Numbered from the stretch's first letter, positions 16,922 through 25,793 are shown. The stretch: DNA of 64,000 nucleotides from Achromobacter sp. UMC46 (GCF_014170335.1 NZ_LZZS01000019.1:62001-126000), one strand, 5' to 3'. Notes: a model not told the origin generated them from the sequence alone. Made by a program: numbers and translations.

Positions 16922-17833
16922 ATGAGCCGGCCCCTTAATTTCCGCCAGATCGAAGCCTTCCGCGCCGTGATGCTGGCCGGCACCACCACGGGCGCCGCCC
17001 AGATGCTGCGCACCACCCAGCCCTCGGTCAGCCGGCTGCTGGCGCAGGCCCAGCAGGCCTGCGGCGTGAAGCTGTTCGATCTGGAGCGGGGGCGCCTGCG
17101 TCCCACGCGTGAAGCCAAGGACTTGTTCGATACCGTCAAGCGCCACTTCGCGGGTCTGGAGCGGATCGAAGACCGCGTGGCGGCGATGCGCCGCAGCGGC
17201 ACGGGCGTGCTGCGGCTGGCGTGCACGCCGGCGTTGGGGCTGGGCATCATGCCCGAGGCGTTGGAGGCGTTCCTGCAGCGCTATCCCGACGTGCGCATCA
17301 ACATGCAGACCGTCGGCAGCCAGTACCTGCGCGAAGGCCTGTTGCACGGGACCTACGACGTCGTGATCACGACGGCGGAACTGGACGACGCGAATTTGTC
17401 GCTGCGCTGCCTGCACCGCAGTTCGGCGGTATGCGTCATGCGGCCCGGCCATGAACTGGCGGCGCAGGCTGCGGTTGATATCGGCGACCTGAATGCGCGC
17501 CGGCTGCTGGTGCTGAACGCCGACGACGACGTGCATCAGCAGTTGCGCGGCGCCATGCAGGCGCGCGACGTGCAGCCGCAAGGCGAGATCGAAACCACCT
17601 ATTCGTCGACGATTTGCGCGCTGGCCGCGGCGGGCAGCGGCGTGGGCGTGGTCAACGCCTATATCGCGCGGGTGTTCGCCAGCCAATTGGCGATCCGGCC
17701 GTTCACCCCGCGCTTGCCGGTGCAGGTCAGCATGGCGTGCCCGGCGCAGATCGCCCCGTCGGACGTGACCGAGGCGTTTGTCGAGGTCCTGGAGCAGCGC
17801 TTCGCCGCGCTAGACGAGGGCGGCGAAGCGTAG
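16922..17833 (+). CDS. LysR-type transcriptional regulator of the adjacent Bug operon
   Basis: The 303-residue protein starts at ATG 16922; upstream codons in frame cross the divergent promoter and are unlikely to be translated. The winged helix-turn-helix occupies roughly residues 1-65 (FRQIEAFRAVMLAGTTTGAA, then TTQPSVSRLLAQ). The effector domain follows, with typical segments TYDVVITTAEL and AAGSGVGVVN. It is divergent from the Bug/propeller genes and presumably controls them in response to the transported compound. Confidence 0.93.
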   Translation: MSRPLNFRQIEAFRAVMLAGTTTGAAQMLRTTQPSVSRLLAQAQQACGVKLFDLERGRLRPTREAKDLFDTVKRHFAGLERIEDRVAAMRRSGTGVLRLACTPALGLGIMPEALEAFLQRYPDVRINMQTVGSQYLREGLLHGTYDVVITTAELDDANLSLRCLHRSSAVCVMRPGHELAAQAAVDIGDLNARRLLVLNADDDVHQQLRGAMQARDVQPQGEIETTYSSTICALAAAGSGVGVVNAYIARVFASQLAIRPFTPRLPVQVSMACPAQIAPSDVTEAFVEVLEQRFAALDEGGEA

Positions 17834-17876
17834 GCACGGGGCGGCCGTGGCGCGGACGGCCGCGGCCATCAGGCGA

Positions 17877-18107
17877 TCAACGCTTGTGGTTCTCGTAAGA
17901 GGTATCCAGCACGTCGTCTTCGGGCGTGATGATGCCAGGGTCGCCTGGTTCTTCGATGGCGCGTCCGCGTCGGGGCATGCCGGCGACCATATTGCTCTGG
18001 TCGGGCATGGGCATGATGCCGGTGCCTTTGCGGGGATCGGTGGCCTGCGGTTTTTCCTCGCTGGCGGCCGGCTTTTCGGTGACGGTTTCGGGGGCGGGCT
18101 TCAACAT
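17877..18107 (-). CDS. Small polar hypothetical protein
   Basis: A 76-residue product starts at ATG 18107 with GGAG about eight bases upstream. It is rich in Pro, Glu, Asp and Met (KPAPETVTEKP, GTGIMPMPDQSNM, DPGIITPEDDVLDTSYENHK) and has no hydrophobic helix, so it is probably intrinsically disordered and cytoplasmic. It stands alone between a LysR gene and nrtR. No family is recognised; the ribosome site and unusual composition support a real gene. Confidence 0.6.
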   Translation of the reverse strand: MLKPAPETVTEKPAASEEKPQATDPRKGTGIMPMPDQSNMVAGMPRRGRAIEEPGDPGIITPEDDVLDTSYENHKR

Positions 18108-18280
18108 GTCGGTGACTCCGCTGTAGCGGCGCGTCCCGGGATGGCGGCGCGCCTGGATGCAGGTTTCATCTTAGGCCTTCGGGCGAATGCCGAGGCGGAT
18201 CGCGTTGTCACGTTTGCAAGGGGCTGTTGCAGGGACGGAACCTTATAATTCGGTTCTCGCGGCGCTTGCGGCCACCACGC

Positions 18281-19258
18281 ATGCGGCTTGCCCCTTTTCC
18301 ATTTCCTCTTCCTGCCCCTACGCCCAACTTGACCGAATCCGTCGAACGCTCCGTCCATGCCGAACTCGTCGCCGTGCTTGTCGCCGTCACCAACGGCGAA
18401 CCGCGCGTGCTGACGACGGACGATGCGCGGGCCTTGCCGGCGGGGCCGTTCGAACTGTCCCACCGGTCGCTGCAAGCGGGCCTGCGCGCCTGGGTGGAAA
18501 CGCAGACGCACCATCCGCTGGGCTATGTCGAGCAGCTCTACACCTTCGCCGATGGCGACCGCTCCGATGAATCCGGCGCGCGGGTCATGTCGGTCAGCTA
18601 TCTGGGCCTGACCCGCGAGGCCGGCGAGACCGGCGTGGCGCAAGTGGGCTGGCAGGACTGGTACCGCTATTTCCCATGGGAAGACCGCCGCGCGGGCACG
18701 CCGGCGCTGGTCGACGAACTGATCGTGCCGCAATTGGCGACATGGTGCGAAGACAGCGCCGATGCCGCCGTGCGCGCGCGCCGCCATCAGCGCGCGGCGA
18801 TCACCTTCGGGCTGGAAGGCGCCGCCTGGAACGAAGACATGGTGCTGCAACGCTACGAGCTGCTGTTCGAAGCGGGGCTGGTGCCCGAAGCCGCGCGGCG
18901 CGGCGCCGGCCGCGCAGTGCTGCCGGGCGAGCCGATGCGGCATGACCATCGCCGCATCCTGGCCACCGGCATCGCCCGGCTGCGGGCCAAGATCAAGTAT
19001 CGCCCCGTGGTGTTCGAATTGATGCCGGCGCAGTTCACGTTGCTGCAGTTGCAGCTGGCCGTCGAAGCGCTGGCCGGGCGGGGCCTGCACAAGCAGAATT
19101 TTCGGCGCCTGATCGAACAGCAGGCGCTGGTGGAAGAAACGGGCGAGATGGCGACAGGCACCGCCGGCCGGCCGGCCAAGCTGTTCCGTTTTCGCCGCGA
19201 CGTGCTGCTGGAGCGCGCGATCGCCGGCAGCAAATTGCCGTTGTCGCGTGCGCTTTGA
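18281..19258 (+). CDS. nrtR: NrtR-type Nudix-related regulator of NAD synthesis
   Basis: The product is 325 residues from ATG 18281. This start is preferred over upstream ones because a perfect -10 hexamer TATAAT sits at 18244-18249. The N-terminal half looks like a Nudix-related sensor domain (VHAELVAVLVAVTNGEPRVL, FELSHRSLQAGLRAWVETQT) with a degenerate Nudix box. The C-terminal half is a winged helix (MPAQFTLLQLQLAVEAL; KQNFRRLIEQQALVEETGE; GRPAKLFRFRRDV). NrtR proteins repress NAD genes and bind ADP-ribose-type ligands. The adjacent nadC and a 21-base palindrome on its promoter support this call. Confidence 0.85.
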   Translation: MRLAPFPFPLPAPTPNLTESVERSVHAELVAVLVAVTNGEPRVLTTDDARALPAGPFELSHRSLQAGLRAWVETQTHHPLGYVEQLYTFADGDRSDESGARVMSVSYLGLTREAGETGVAQVGWQDWYRYFPWEDRRAGTPALVDELIVPQLATWCEDSADAAVRARRHQRAAITFGLEGAAWNEDMVLQRYELLFEAGLVPEAARRGAGRAVLPGEPMRHDHRRILATGIARLRAKIKYRPVVFELMPAQFTLLQLQLAVEALAGRGLHKQNFRRLIEQQALVEETGEMATGTAGRPAKLFRFRRDVLLERAIAGSKLPLSRAL

Positions 19259-19261
19259 CGC

Positions 19262-19292
19262 TTGACAAGGCTTATGCTCGTCTTTAGCATAA
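19262..19292 (+). promoter_or_regulatory. nadC promoter with overlapping 21-base palindrome, putative NrtR operator
   Basis: TTGACA (19262-19267) and TAGCAT (19285-19290) are exactly 17 bases apart, a near-ideal sigma-70 promoter starting four bases after nrtR. A perfect inverted repeat, TTATGCT (19272-19278) and AGCATAA (19286-19292) with a seven-base centre, covers the spacer and the -10 element. A bound protein would block polymerase. The 21-base length is that of known NrtR sites; the identity of the binder is inferred. Confidence 0.75.
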
Positions 19293-19340
19293 ATGGTGCG
19301 CAATCTCTGCGCGCCTTTTTTTAACTCACAAATACTCAAA

Positions 19341-20225
19341 ATGAGCATTAAAGCCGAAGCGCCTGTGACCGCCTCCCGCCTGGCAGTCCCCCCCTTGCCG
19401 GACGTCATGCTGGAGCCGCTGGTGCGCGCGGCCCTGCTGGAAGACCTGGGTCGCGCAGGCGACCTCACCACCGACGCCATCGTGCCGACGGACGCGGTCG
19501 CAGAAACCCGCCTGGTCTCGCGCCAGGAAGGCGTGCTGGCCGGACTGGACCTGGCGCGCCTGGCGTTTCGCGCAATGGACCCGGCCATCGAGTTCGCGGT
19601 GTCGCAGCGCGATGGCAGCGATTTGCGGCCGGGCACGGAAATCGCCCGGATACGCGGCAACGCCCGCGCCATGCTCACCGCCGAGCGCGTGGCGCTGAAC
19701 TTCCTGTGCCACCTGAGCGGCGTGGCGACCGCCACCGCTTCGATCGCCCGCGCCATCTCGGCTTACGGCGCCCGCGTCACGTGCACGCGCAAGACCATGC
19801 CGGGCCTGCGCGCCGTGCAGAAGTACGCGGTACGCGTGGGCGGGGGCAGCAATCACCGCTACGGCCTGGATGACGCGGTGCTGATCAAGGACAACCACAT
19901 TGCGTTGGCGGGTGATGTGGCCACGGCCGTGCAGCGCGCGCGCGCCGGCATCGGCCACATGGTCAAGATCGAACTGGAGGTGGACACCCTGGCGCAGCTG
20001 GAAGTGGCGCTGTCGCTGGGCGTGGACGTGGTGCTGCTGGACAACATGAGCCTGGAGGACCTGCGCCGCGCGGTCGCCATGGCGCGCGGCCGGGCCATCA
20101 CGGAAGCGTCGGGCCGCATCACGCCCGAAACGGCCGCCGAGGTGGCGGCCACCGGCGTCGACCAGATCGCCGTCGGCTGGTTGACGCATAGCGCCAAGGT
20201 GCTGGATATCGGCCTGGACGCCTGA
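19341..20225 (+). CDS. nadC: Quinolinate phosphoribosyltransferase (nicotinate-nucleotide pyrophosphorylase)
   Basis: The 294-residue enzyme joins quinolinate and PRPP to give nicotinate mononucleotide, CO2 and pyrophosphate in de novo NAD synthesis. Family signatures are DLTTDAIVP, ERVALNFLCHLSGVAT, TCTRKTMPGLRAVQKYAV, GGGSNHRYGLDDAVLIKDNH and VLLDNMS. The start ATG 19341 is used because an earlier in-frame ATG (19293) lies at or before the predicted transcription start. It is under the palindrome-covered promoter and followed by a Bug lipoprotein gene. Confidence 0.96.
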   Translation: MSIKAEAPVTASRLAVPPLPDVMLEPLVRAALLEDLGRAGDLTTDAIVPTDAVAETRLVSRQEGVLAGLDLARLAFRAMDPAIEFAVSQRDGSDLRPGTEIARIRGNARAMLTAERVALNFLCHLSGVATATASIARAISAYGARVTCTRKTMPGLRAVQKYAVRVGGGSNHRYGLDDAVLIKDNHIALAGDVATAVQRARAGIGHMVKIELEVDTLAQLEVALSLGVDVVLLDNMSLEDLRRAVAMARGRAITEASGRITPETAAEVAATGVDQIAVGWLTHSAKVLDIGLDA

Positions 20226-20233
20226 GTCCTTCC

Positions 20234-20253
20234 GCCGGCTTGGCCGGCTTCTT
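20234..20253 (+). terminator. Weak terminator-like hairpin after nadC
   Basis: GCCGGC-TTG-GCCGGC is a perfect six-base stem followed by TTCTT. The loop and T-run are poor, so it may only attenuate readthrough into the Bug gene 50 bases further on. Confidence 0.3.
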
Positions 20254-20303
20254 ACGACACGGCGCGCCGGCAGGCGCCGCCGCGGCGCTTACCGGCCCGC
20301 ATC

Positions 20304-21290
20304 ATGAAACGTCTCTTTCGATCTTCCCTCCCGCTGCTGGCGCTGTCGCTGGCGGCCTGCGGCAATTCGCCTTCGGGCGAAGCCCCCGGCGACGCCGCCT
20401 ACCCCACGCACCCCATCACCATCGTCGTGACGTTTCCGCCGGGCGGGGGCACCGACCTGCTGGCGCGCCGCATCGGCGCCAGCCTGCAAGCGCAGCTGGG
20501 CCAGCCGGTGGTGGTGGAAAACCGCCCCGGTGCCAGCGGCAACATCGGCGCGCGCATCGTCGCCGAAGCGCCGCCCGACGGCTACACGCTGCTGATGGTG
20601 AACAGTTCGTTCGCGATCAACCCCGGGGTCTACCGCAACCTGGGCTTCGCGCCCAAGCGGGACTTCTCGGCGGTGATCAACGTGGCGTTCGTGCCGTCCG
20701 TCTTCGTGGTGCCGGCGACGTCGCCGCTGCGGACGCTGGACGACGCCCTGGCCGCGGCGCAGGCGGCCAAGCCGCTGCCGTTCGCCTCGTGCGGCAACGG
20801 CACGCCACAGCATCTGGCGGGCGAGATGCTGGCCCGTGCGACCGGGGCGGCGCTGCAGCACGTGCCGTACAAGGGATGCGGGCCGGCCCTGACCGATGTG
20901 ACGGCCGGGCAGGTGGGCATGGGTATCGTGACGGCGTCCAGCGCCGCGCCGTTGATCGCCGCAGGCAAGCTGCGCGCCTTGGCCGTGACGTCGCCGGCGC
21001 GTTCTCCATTGATGCCGACCGTGCCGACGGTGGCCGAGCAGGGCGTCACGGGTTACGCGTTGGACCAGTGGCACGGCTTGCTGACGCCGGCCGCCACGCC
21101 GCCGGCGGTGGTCGACAAGCTGAACGCCGCGGTGGCGAAGATCGTGCGCAGTCCCGACGTGCAGGCGTCGCTGCGCGAGCAGGGCTTCACGCCGGCCAGC
21201 AGCACGCCGCGCGAATTCCAGAAGATGATCAATGCCGACATTGACCGCTACACGGCGTTGACCGAAGCGATCGGGCTGCGGGCCGACTGA
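20304..21290 (+). CDS. Bug family receptor with lipoprotein signal, downstream of nadC
   Basis: The 328-residue protein has lipobox LAAC (Cys19) rather than the usual soluble Bug signal, so it should be membrane-anchored. Bug motifs include VVTFPPGGGTDLLAR, VVENRPGASGNIGARI, PDGYTLLMVNSS and the late GYALDQWHGLL. Two extra cysteines, Cys163 (ASCGNGTPQH) and Cys192 (YKGCGPALTD), fall in the ligand-facing loops where the family usually has Ser or Gly. It lies 78 bases after nadC on the same strand, suggesting a role in taking up an NAD precursor such as quinolinate or nicotinate; this is inference from position. Confidence 0.9.
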   Translation: MKRLFRSSLPLLALSLAACGNSPSGEAPGDAAYPTHPITIVVTFPPGGGTDLLARRIGASLQAQLGQPVVVENRPGASGNIGARIVAEAPPDGYTLLMVNSSFAINPGVYRNLGFAPKRDFSAVINVAFVPSVFVVPATSPLRTLDDALAAAQAAKPLPFASCGNGTPQHLAGEMLARATGAALQHVPYKGCGPALTDVTAGQVGMGIVTASSAAPLIAAGKLRALAVTSPARSPLMPTVPTVAEQGVTGYALDQWHGLLTPAATPPAVVDKLNAAVAKIVRSPDVQASLREQGFTPASSTPREFQKMINADIDRYTALTEAIGLRAD

Positions 21291-21297
21291 ACTCCGG

Positions 21298-21990
21298 TTA
21301 CGCGACGGCCGCCTTGGCGTGCTGCTCCAGCTGCTCCTTCAAACCGGGGGCCAGCTTGAGCTGGCGCGCCAGTTCGTCCAGGTACGCGCGTTCCATGTAG
21401 CTTTCCTCGTCCACGACAAGCAGGCTGGCCAGGTACATTTCGGCGGCCATTTCCGGCGTCTTGGCGGATTGCGCCACGGCGGCCGGGTCCAGCGGACGCG
21501 ACAGCTCGGTTTCCAGCCAGCGGCGGTCCTGGGCGTCGGACGACAGCTTGGCCAATTCGGTTTCCAGCAAGGTGCGCTCTTCGGGGCCGATGTGGCCGTC
21601 GGACTTGGCCGCGCCGATCATGGCGGTCAGGACGGCGGTGCTGTGCTGCTCGGCCTCGGGGGCGGGCAGGCGGTCCAGCGTCTGCGGCGGCGTGGCCGGC
21701 GCGCCGCCCGCCTGGTTGCGCTGCCAATCGCCATAGGCACGGAAGGCCAGCGCGCCCAGCGCAGCCATGCCGCCGTACATGGCGACCTTGCCGCCGATCT
21801 TGCGGGCTTTCTTGCTGCCCATCAGCAGCCCCAGGGCGCCCGCGCCCAGCGCGCCGCCGCCCAATCCGGTCAGGAACGAGCCCTTGCCGCCGGCTGAACC
21901 GCCGGTAGCACCCTGCACGCGGCTGGTGGCGTCGGAAAGCAGGCCTTGGCCCGATTGCAGCAATTGATCAAGAAGTTGTCTGGCGCTCAT
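21298..21990 (-). CDS. DUF533 / TerB-fold protein (YebE-like)
   Basis: The 230-residue protein starts at ATG 21990, eight bases or so after a run AAAAGGGGG. The N-terminus (MSARQLLDQLLQSGQGLL) is followed by a Gly/Ala/Ser-rich segment with a possible membrane helix (LTGLGGGALGAGALGLLMGS), then an acidic helical domain containing AAKSDGHIGPEER. This EF-hand-like D-G-x-I motif is typical of TerB-like folds. Members are inner-membrane-associated proteins without a firmly known function. It is convergent with the Bug gene, with only seven bases between stops. Confidence 0.85.
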   Translation of the reverse strand: MSARQLLDQLLQSGQGLLSDATSRVQGATGGSAGGKGSFLTGLGGGALGAGALGLLMGSKKARKIGGKVAMYGGMAALGALAFRAYGDWQRNQAGGAPATPPQTLDRLPAPEAEQHSTAVLTAMIGAAKSDGHIGPEERTLLETELAKLSSDAQDRRWLETELSRPLDPAAVAQSAKTPEMAAEMYLASLLVVDEESYMERAYLDELARQLKLAPGLKEQLEQHAKAAVA

Positions 21991-22147
21991 GCGGCCCCCT
22001 TTTGTCTGTCGTGAATGGCGGATAGGAATATCCGACCGGCCGTACCGCAATAAGTTCAGGTTTCCGTCAGTAAACGGCGAGCGCGGCGGATGCTACAAGA
22101 TGGCATGGGCGTCCGCGACGGGCGCCGTTTCCCAGGAGATCCGCCCC

Positions 22148-22546
22148 ATGAGTATCCGCGTCCGACAGAATGCGCCCGGCGCATTGCAGTTCACTGCCAC
22201 GGCCGAAGGCCACGACTTGCCGCTGGCGATGCCGCAGCCGCAGGGCGAGGGCCCTGATCCGCACGACTATTTCGATACCGCGCTGGGCGGCTGCAAGGCG
22301 ATGACGCTGATGCTCTACGCGCAGCGCAAGGAGCTTCCGCTGGAATCAGTGGGGGTGGAGGTGGTGCGCGACGCCGGCGAGGAACGCAAGGGCATCTACC
22401 GGCTGACGGCCAAGCTGACCTTGCACGGCGAACTGTCCGACGCCCAGATCGACGAATTGCTGGCGGTGGCCGAAAAGTGCCCGATCCACAAGCTGATGAC
22501 GGCGGTGGACGTGCAGGTGTCCACGCTGGTGGTGCGGCCGGCCTGA
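22148..22546 (+). CDS. OsmC family protein
   Basis: The 132-residue product starts at ATG 22148, nine bases after AGGAG (22134-22138). It carries the two redox cysteines of the family: LGGCKAMTLMLYAQRK near residue 50 and AEKCPIHKLM near residue 114. OsmC/Ohr-type proteins reduce organic or lipid hydroperoxides in the cytoplasm using this cysteine pair. YhfA-like or OsmC-like subfamily assignment cannot be settled by eye. Confidence 0.92.
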   Translation: MSIRVRQNAPGALQFTATAEGHDLPLAMPQPQGEGPDPHDYFDTALGGCKAMTLMLYAQRKELPLESVGVEVVRDAGEERKGIYRLTAKLTLHGELSDAQIDELLAVAEKCPIHKLMTAVDVQVSTLVVRPA

Positions 22547-22616
22547 ATGGCCGGCCGGGCGGGGCGCGTTGTCTTGCCCCGTTGTCCCGTCCCGTTGCTG
22601 CGCCCTGTTCGGCAGG

Positions 22617-23402
22617 TCAGTCTTCCATGCCCGGGACGACCGTCGAGAAGCCGGCGTCCACATGCGTGATTTCGCCGGTGACACCGGCGGCCAGGTCCGA
22701 CAGCATGAACGCGGCCACGTTGCCCACGTCGTCGATGGTGACGTTGCGGCGCAGCGGGGCCTGGGCTTCCACGAACTTCAGGATGGCCGAGAAGTCCTTG
22801 ATGCCGCTGGCGGCCAGGGTCTTGATGGGGCCGGCCGAAATGCCGTTGGCGCGGATGCCGCGCGGGCCCAGCGCCGTGGCCAGGTAGCGCACGCTGGCTT
22901 CCAGCGACGCCTTGGCCAGGCCCATCGTGTTGTAGTTGGGCACGACGCGTTCGGCGCCCAGGTACGTCAGGGTCAGCACCGAGCCGTTGCGGCCTTCCAT
23001 CAGCGGCAGCGCGGCCTTGGCCATGGCGGCGAAGCTATAGGCCGAGATGTCGTGGGCGATGCGGAAAGCCTCGCGCGACAGACCATCCAGGAAGTTGCCG
23101 GCGATCGCTTCGCGGGGGGCGAAGCCGATGGAGTGGACCAGGCCGTCCAGGCCGTCCCAGTGCTGGGCCAGCTCGGTGAAGGCGCCTTCGATCTGGCTGT
23201 CTTCGGCCACGTCGCAAGGCAGCACGATCTTGCTGCCGAATTCGGCGGCGAATTCGCTCACGCGGTCTTTGAAACGGTCGCCCACGTAGGTGAACGCCAG
23301 TTCGGCGCCTTGCTGGTGACAGGCGCGCGCAATGCCGTAGGCGATGGATCGGTTCGAAAGCACCCCGGTGACGAGAATGCGCTTGCCGGCGAGAAAGCCC
23401 AT
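22617..23402 (-). CDS. fabI: Enoyl-[acyl-carrier-protein] reductase (NADH)
   Basis: The 261-residue enzyme catalyses the last reduction of each fatty-acid elongation round. It has the short-chain dehydrogenase fold with cofactor segment [13 protein letters not shown] (residues 14-26) and the FabI catalytic pair Tyr147/Tyr157 with Lys164 (Y-x6-K). The length matches E. coli FabI. It is transcribed leftward as a single gene; a strong terminator for the preceding mltD gene lies 70 bases upstream, so it must use its own promoter within 23403-23472. FabI is the target of triclosan-type inhibitors. Confidence 0.97.
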   Translation of the reverse strand: MGFLAGKRILVTGVLSNRSIAYGIARACHQQGAELAFTYVGDRFKDRVSEFAAEFGSKIVLPCDVAEDSQIEGAFTELAQHWDGLDGLVHSIGFAPREAIAGNFLDGLSREAFRIAHDISAYSFAAMAKAALPLMEGRNGSVLTLTYLGAERVVPNYNTMGLAKASLEASVRYLATALGPRGIRANGISAGPIKTLAASGIKDFSAILKFVEAQAPLRRNVTIDDVGNVAAFMLSDLAAGVTGEITHVDAGFSTVVPGMED

Positions 23403-23472
23403 GTTTTTTTCCTTTGATTCGTACCTGCTGAAGACCGCCTATTTTAAGGATTTTGGTGGTGTCGCGGGCGTG

Positions 23473-23505
23473 TAAAAAAAACGGCGCCCGAAGGGGCGCC
23501 GTTTT
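23473..23505 (-). terminator. Rho-independent terminator of mltD
   Basis: Read on the minus strand, AAAACGGCGCCC and GGGCGCCGTTTT pair around a four-base loop and are followed by a run of eight Ts. It lies about 20 bases after the mltD stop. Confidence 0.95.
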
Positions 23506-23523
23506 GTCGGGCCTGGCAGCGGG

Positions 23524-24942
23524 TCAGCCGCGGGCGTTGGTGCCCGGCACGCGCAGCGGCGTGCCCACCTTCAGGGCGCTGCCCTTCAGGTTGTTCAGCG
23601 CGCGCAACGCGTCGACCGAGGTGCCGTATTGCTTGGCCAGCGAGAACAGCGTGTCGCCCTGGCGGACCTTGTGCGTGCGCACGTTCGGGCGGGCGCTGGC
23701 CACGCGGGCGGCCGGCGCCGGAGCGGCGCGGCCACGCGGGGCGGCGGCCTTGTTGTCGGACGGGACCGAGTCCAGCGCACCTACCGGCGCGGCCAGCGAG
23801 GCCAGTTGCACGCCGCCGGTACCGGGGTCTCCGGGCACCAGCAGGGCCTGGCCTGAGGCCGACTTCTGGCGCGAACCGATGTCGTTGGTGGCGCGCAGCT
23901 TGGCTTCAGTCACGCCGAAACGCTTGGCGATGGACGCATAGGATTCGCCGCGGCGCGAGTGGTAGACCTTCCAGGCGCTCAGGTCGCCCTTGTAGTTGGT
24001 CAGGTTCGCGTTGAAGATCTCGACGCGGTCGGCCGGCAGCAGCAGGGTCGGACCGTGGTCGCCGCGGATGACCGGGCGGTTGAACGACGGGTTCAGGGCC
24101 TTGAATTCGTCCAGCGGCATTTCGGCCAGCTTGGCGGCGATTTCCAGGTCGATGTCGCTGTTCTTCTGGACCGTCACGAAGTAGGGGGTGTTGCCCACCG
24201 GGGGCAGCGCCACCGCATAGCGCTGCGGGTCCGCGATGATGTTCTTGATGGCCTGCAACTTGGGCACGTAGTTGCGGGTCTCGTCCGGCATGTTCAGCGA
24301 CAGGTAGTCGGTGTTCTGCCCGGCCGCTTCATTCTTGGCCATGGCGCGCTGCACCGAGCCTTCGCCCCAGTTGTAGGAGGCCAGCGCCAGATACCAGTCG
24401 CCCTGCATCTCGAACAGCTTTTCCAGGTAGTCCAGCGCCGCGTTGGTCGAGGCGATGGGGTCGCGGCGTTCGTCGCGCCACCAGTCCTGCTTCAGGTTGA
24501 AGTGCGTGCCGGTTGCCGGCACGAACTGCCACAGGCCCGAGGCCTGCGAGCGCGACAGGGCGGTCGGGTTGTAGGCGCTTTCCACGAACGGCAGCAGCGC
24601 CAGTTCGGTCGGCAGGCCGCGGCGGTTGATTTCATCGACGATGAAATACAGGTACTTGCCCGCGCGTTCGGCCATGCGCTGCACCGCCTCGGGGTGGGAC
24701 GCGTAATAGTCGGTCCACTGCTGCGAGAGGTCGGTGTTCAGGTTGGGGATGGCGAAACCGCGGCGGATGCGGTCCCAGGCGTCTGACGGCGGGTTGGTCA
24801 AGTCAACCGTTCGGGACGTGTCCCGCGCGATGTAACGCCCTTGGGAATTGGTGGTGAGGTTCTTGCTGTCGGGGGCTTTGGTTCCTGCGCAACCGGCGAG
24901 GACTGCCAGCATGAGTGGCAGAAGGAGTCGGGATAGATTCAT
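23524..24942 (-). CDS. mltD: Membrane-bound lytic murein transglycosylase D
   Basis: The 472-residue lipoprotein (lipobox LAGC, Cys18 from ATG 24942) cuts peptidoglycan glycan strands. The catalytic SLT domain shows ELALLPFVESAYNP with catalytic Glu121 and SGLWQFVPATGTHF. Two LysM cell-wall-binding repeats follow, about residues 315-360 (YHSRRGESYASIAKRFGV) and 420-465 (HKVRQGDTLFSLAKQYG), joined by an Ala/Pro/Arg-rich linker. The ATG at 24942 is chosen because gloB ends at 24950, seven bases upstream. The mltD-gloB-methyltransferase-rnhA order matches E. coli. Confidence 0.95.
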   Translation of the reverse strand: MNLSRLLLPLMLAVLAGCAGTKAPDSKNLTTNSQGRYIARDTSRTVDLTNPPSDAWDRIRRGFAIPNLNTDLSQQWTDYYASHPEAVQRMAERAGKYLYFIVDEINRRGLPTELALLPFVESAYNPTALSRSQASGLWQFVPATGTHFNLKQDWWRDERRDPIASTNAALDYLEKLFEMQGDWYLALASYNWGEGSVQRAMAKNEAAGQNTDYLSLNMPDETRNYVPKLQAIKNIIADPQRYAVALPPVGNTPYFVTVQKNSDIDLEIAAKLAEMPLDEFKALNPSFNRPVIRGDHGPTLLLPADRVEIFNANLTNYKGDLSAWKVYHSRRGESYASIAKRFGVTEAKLRATNDIGSRQKSASGQALLVPGDPGTGGVQLASLAAPVGALDSVPSDNKAAAPRGRAAPAPAARVASARPNVRTHKVRQGDTLFSLAKQYGTSVDALRALNNLKGSALKVGTPLRVPGTNARG

Positions 24943-24949
24943 CAGGCGG

Positions 24950-25771
24950 TCACTTGAAATCGTTCTTCCATTCACGCAGGGAGGCGAAGACCTCTACCGG
25001 CGTAGGTTGATTGCGTCCGGCCCAGCTGGCTGCGGCACGAACGACGTCGACTTGCTGCGTACGCAAAAACGGGTTCGTCGCGCGTTCCTGACTGATCGTC
25101 GATGGAAGCGTGGGAAGACCTTCTGCTCGTAGTTGCTGGGCTCGCTGATACCACTGTTGCAGGGTGCGATTGGCGGGTTCCACAGCCAAGGCCCAGCGCA
25201 AGTTCGCTAGAGTGTACTCGTGCGCGCAAAAAACCTGTGTATCCGGCGGTAAAACAGAAAATTTTCCTAAGGAATCATGCATTTGCGAAGGAGTGCCCTC
25301 GAAAAGCCTGCCACAGCCCCCCGCAAACAGGGTGTCTCCGCAGAACAGCACGGGTTCCATTCCTGCCGCGCGGCCGGTGTACGCGATGTGCCCGGCGGTG
25401 TGGCCCGGCACGTCCAGCACGCGCAGGTCCAGGTCCAGTTCGGGCAGGACGACGCGGTCGCCTTCAGCCAGCGGCACGTCGCAGCGCGGCAGTTGTTCCC
25501 GCGCCGGACCGTATACGGTAATGTCCCCGATGCGTAACAATTCCAGAACGCCGCCCACATGGTCGCCGTGATGGTGCGTGAGTAGAATGGCGCGCAGCTT
25601 CAAGCCTTCCTGCTCAAGCCATCGCAGCACCGGGCCGGCTTCGCCGGGATCCACCACGGCGGCGTTGTCGCCGTGGACGATGGCCCAGATGTAGTTGTCG
25701 GTAAAAGCGGGTAGAGGCAAGACCGCGGCATTGCGTTCGCGGCCGCCTGCGGGGGCGGTCAAGGCTTGCAT
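24950..25771 (-). CDS. gloB: Hydroxyacylglutathione hydrolase (glyoxalase II)
   Basis: The 273-residue metallo-beta-lactamase-fold enzyme hydrolyses S-lactoylglutathione to lactate and glutathione, completing methylglyoxal detoxification. The metal motif THHHGDH gives His66, His68, Asp70 and His71; further ligands appear in VPGHTAGH and LFCGDTLFAGGCGRLFEG. The C-terminal substrate-binding helices contain CAHEYTLANLRWAL. It is in a leftward pair with mltD and diverges from the methyltransferase gene, with only about 22 bases between start codons. Confidence 0.96.
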   Translation of the reverse strand: MQALTAPAGGRERNAAVLPLPAFTDNYIWAIVHGDNAAVVDPGEAGPVLRWLEQEGLKLRAILLTHHHGDHVGGVLELLRIGDITVYGPAREQLPRCDVPLAEGDRVVLPELDLDLRVLDVPGHTAGHIAYTGRAAGMEPVLFCGDTLFAGGCGRLFEGTPSQMHDSLGKFSVLPPDTQVFCAHEYTLANLRWALAVEPANRTLQQWYQRAQQLRAEGLPTLPSTISQERATNPFLRTQQVDVVRAAASWAGRNQPTPVEVFASLREWKNDFK

Positions 25772-25793
25772 GAGATTCGAAGGAAAAAATAAC

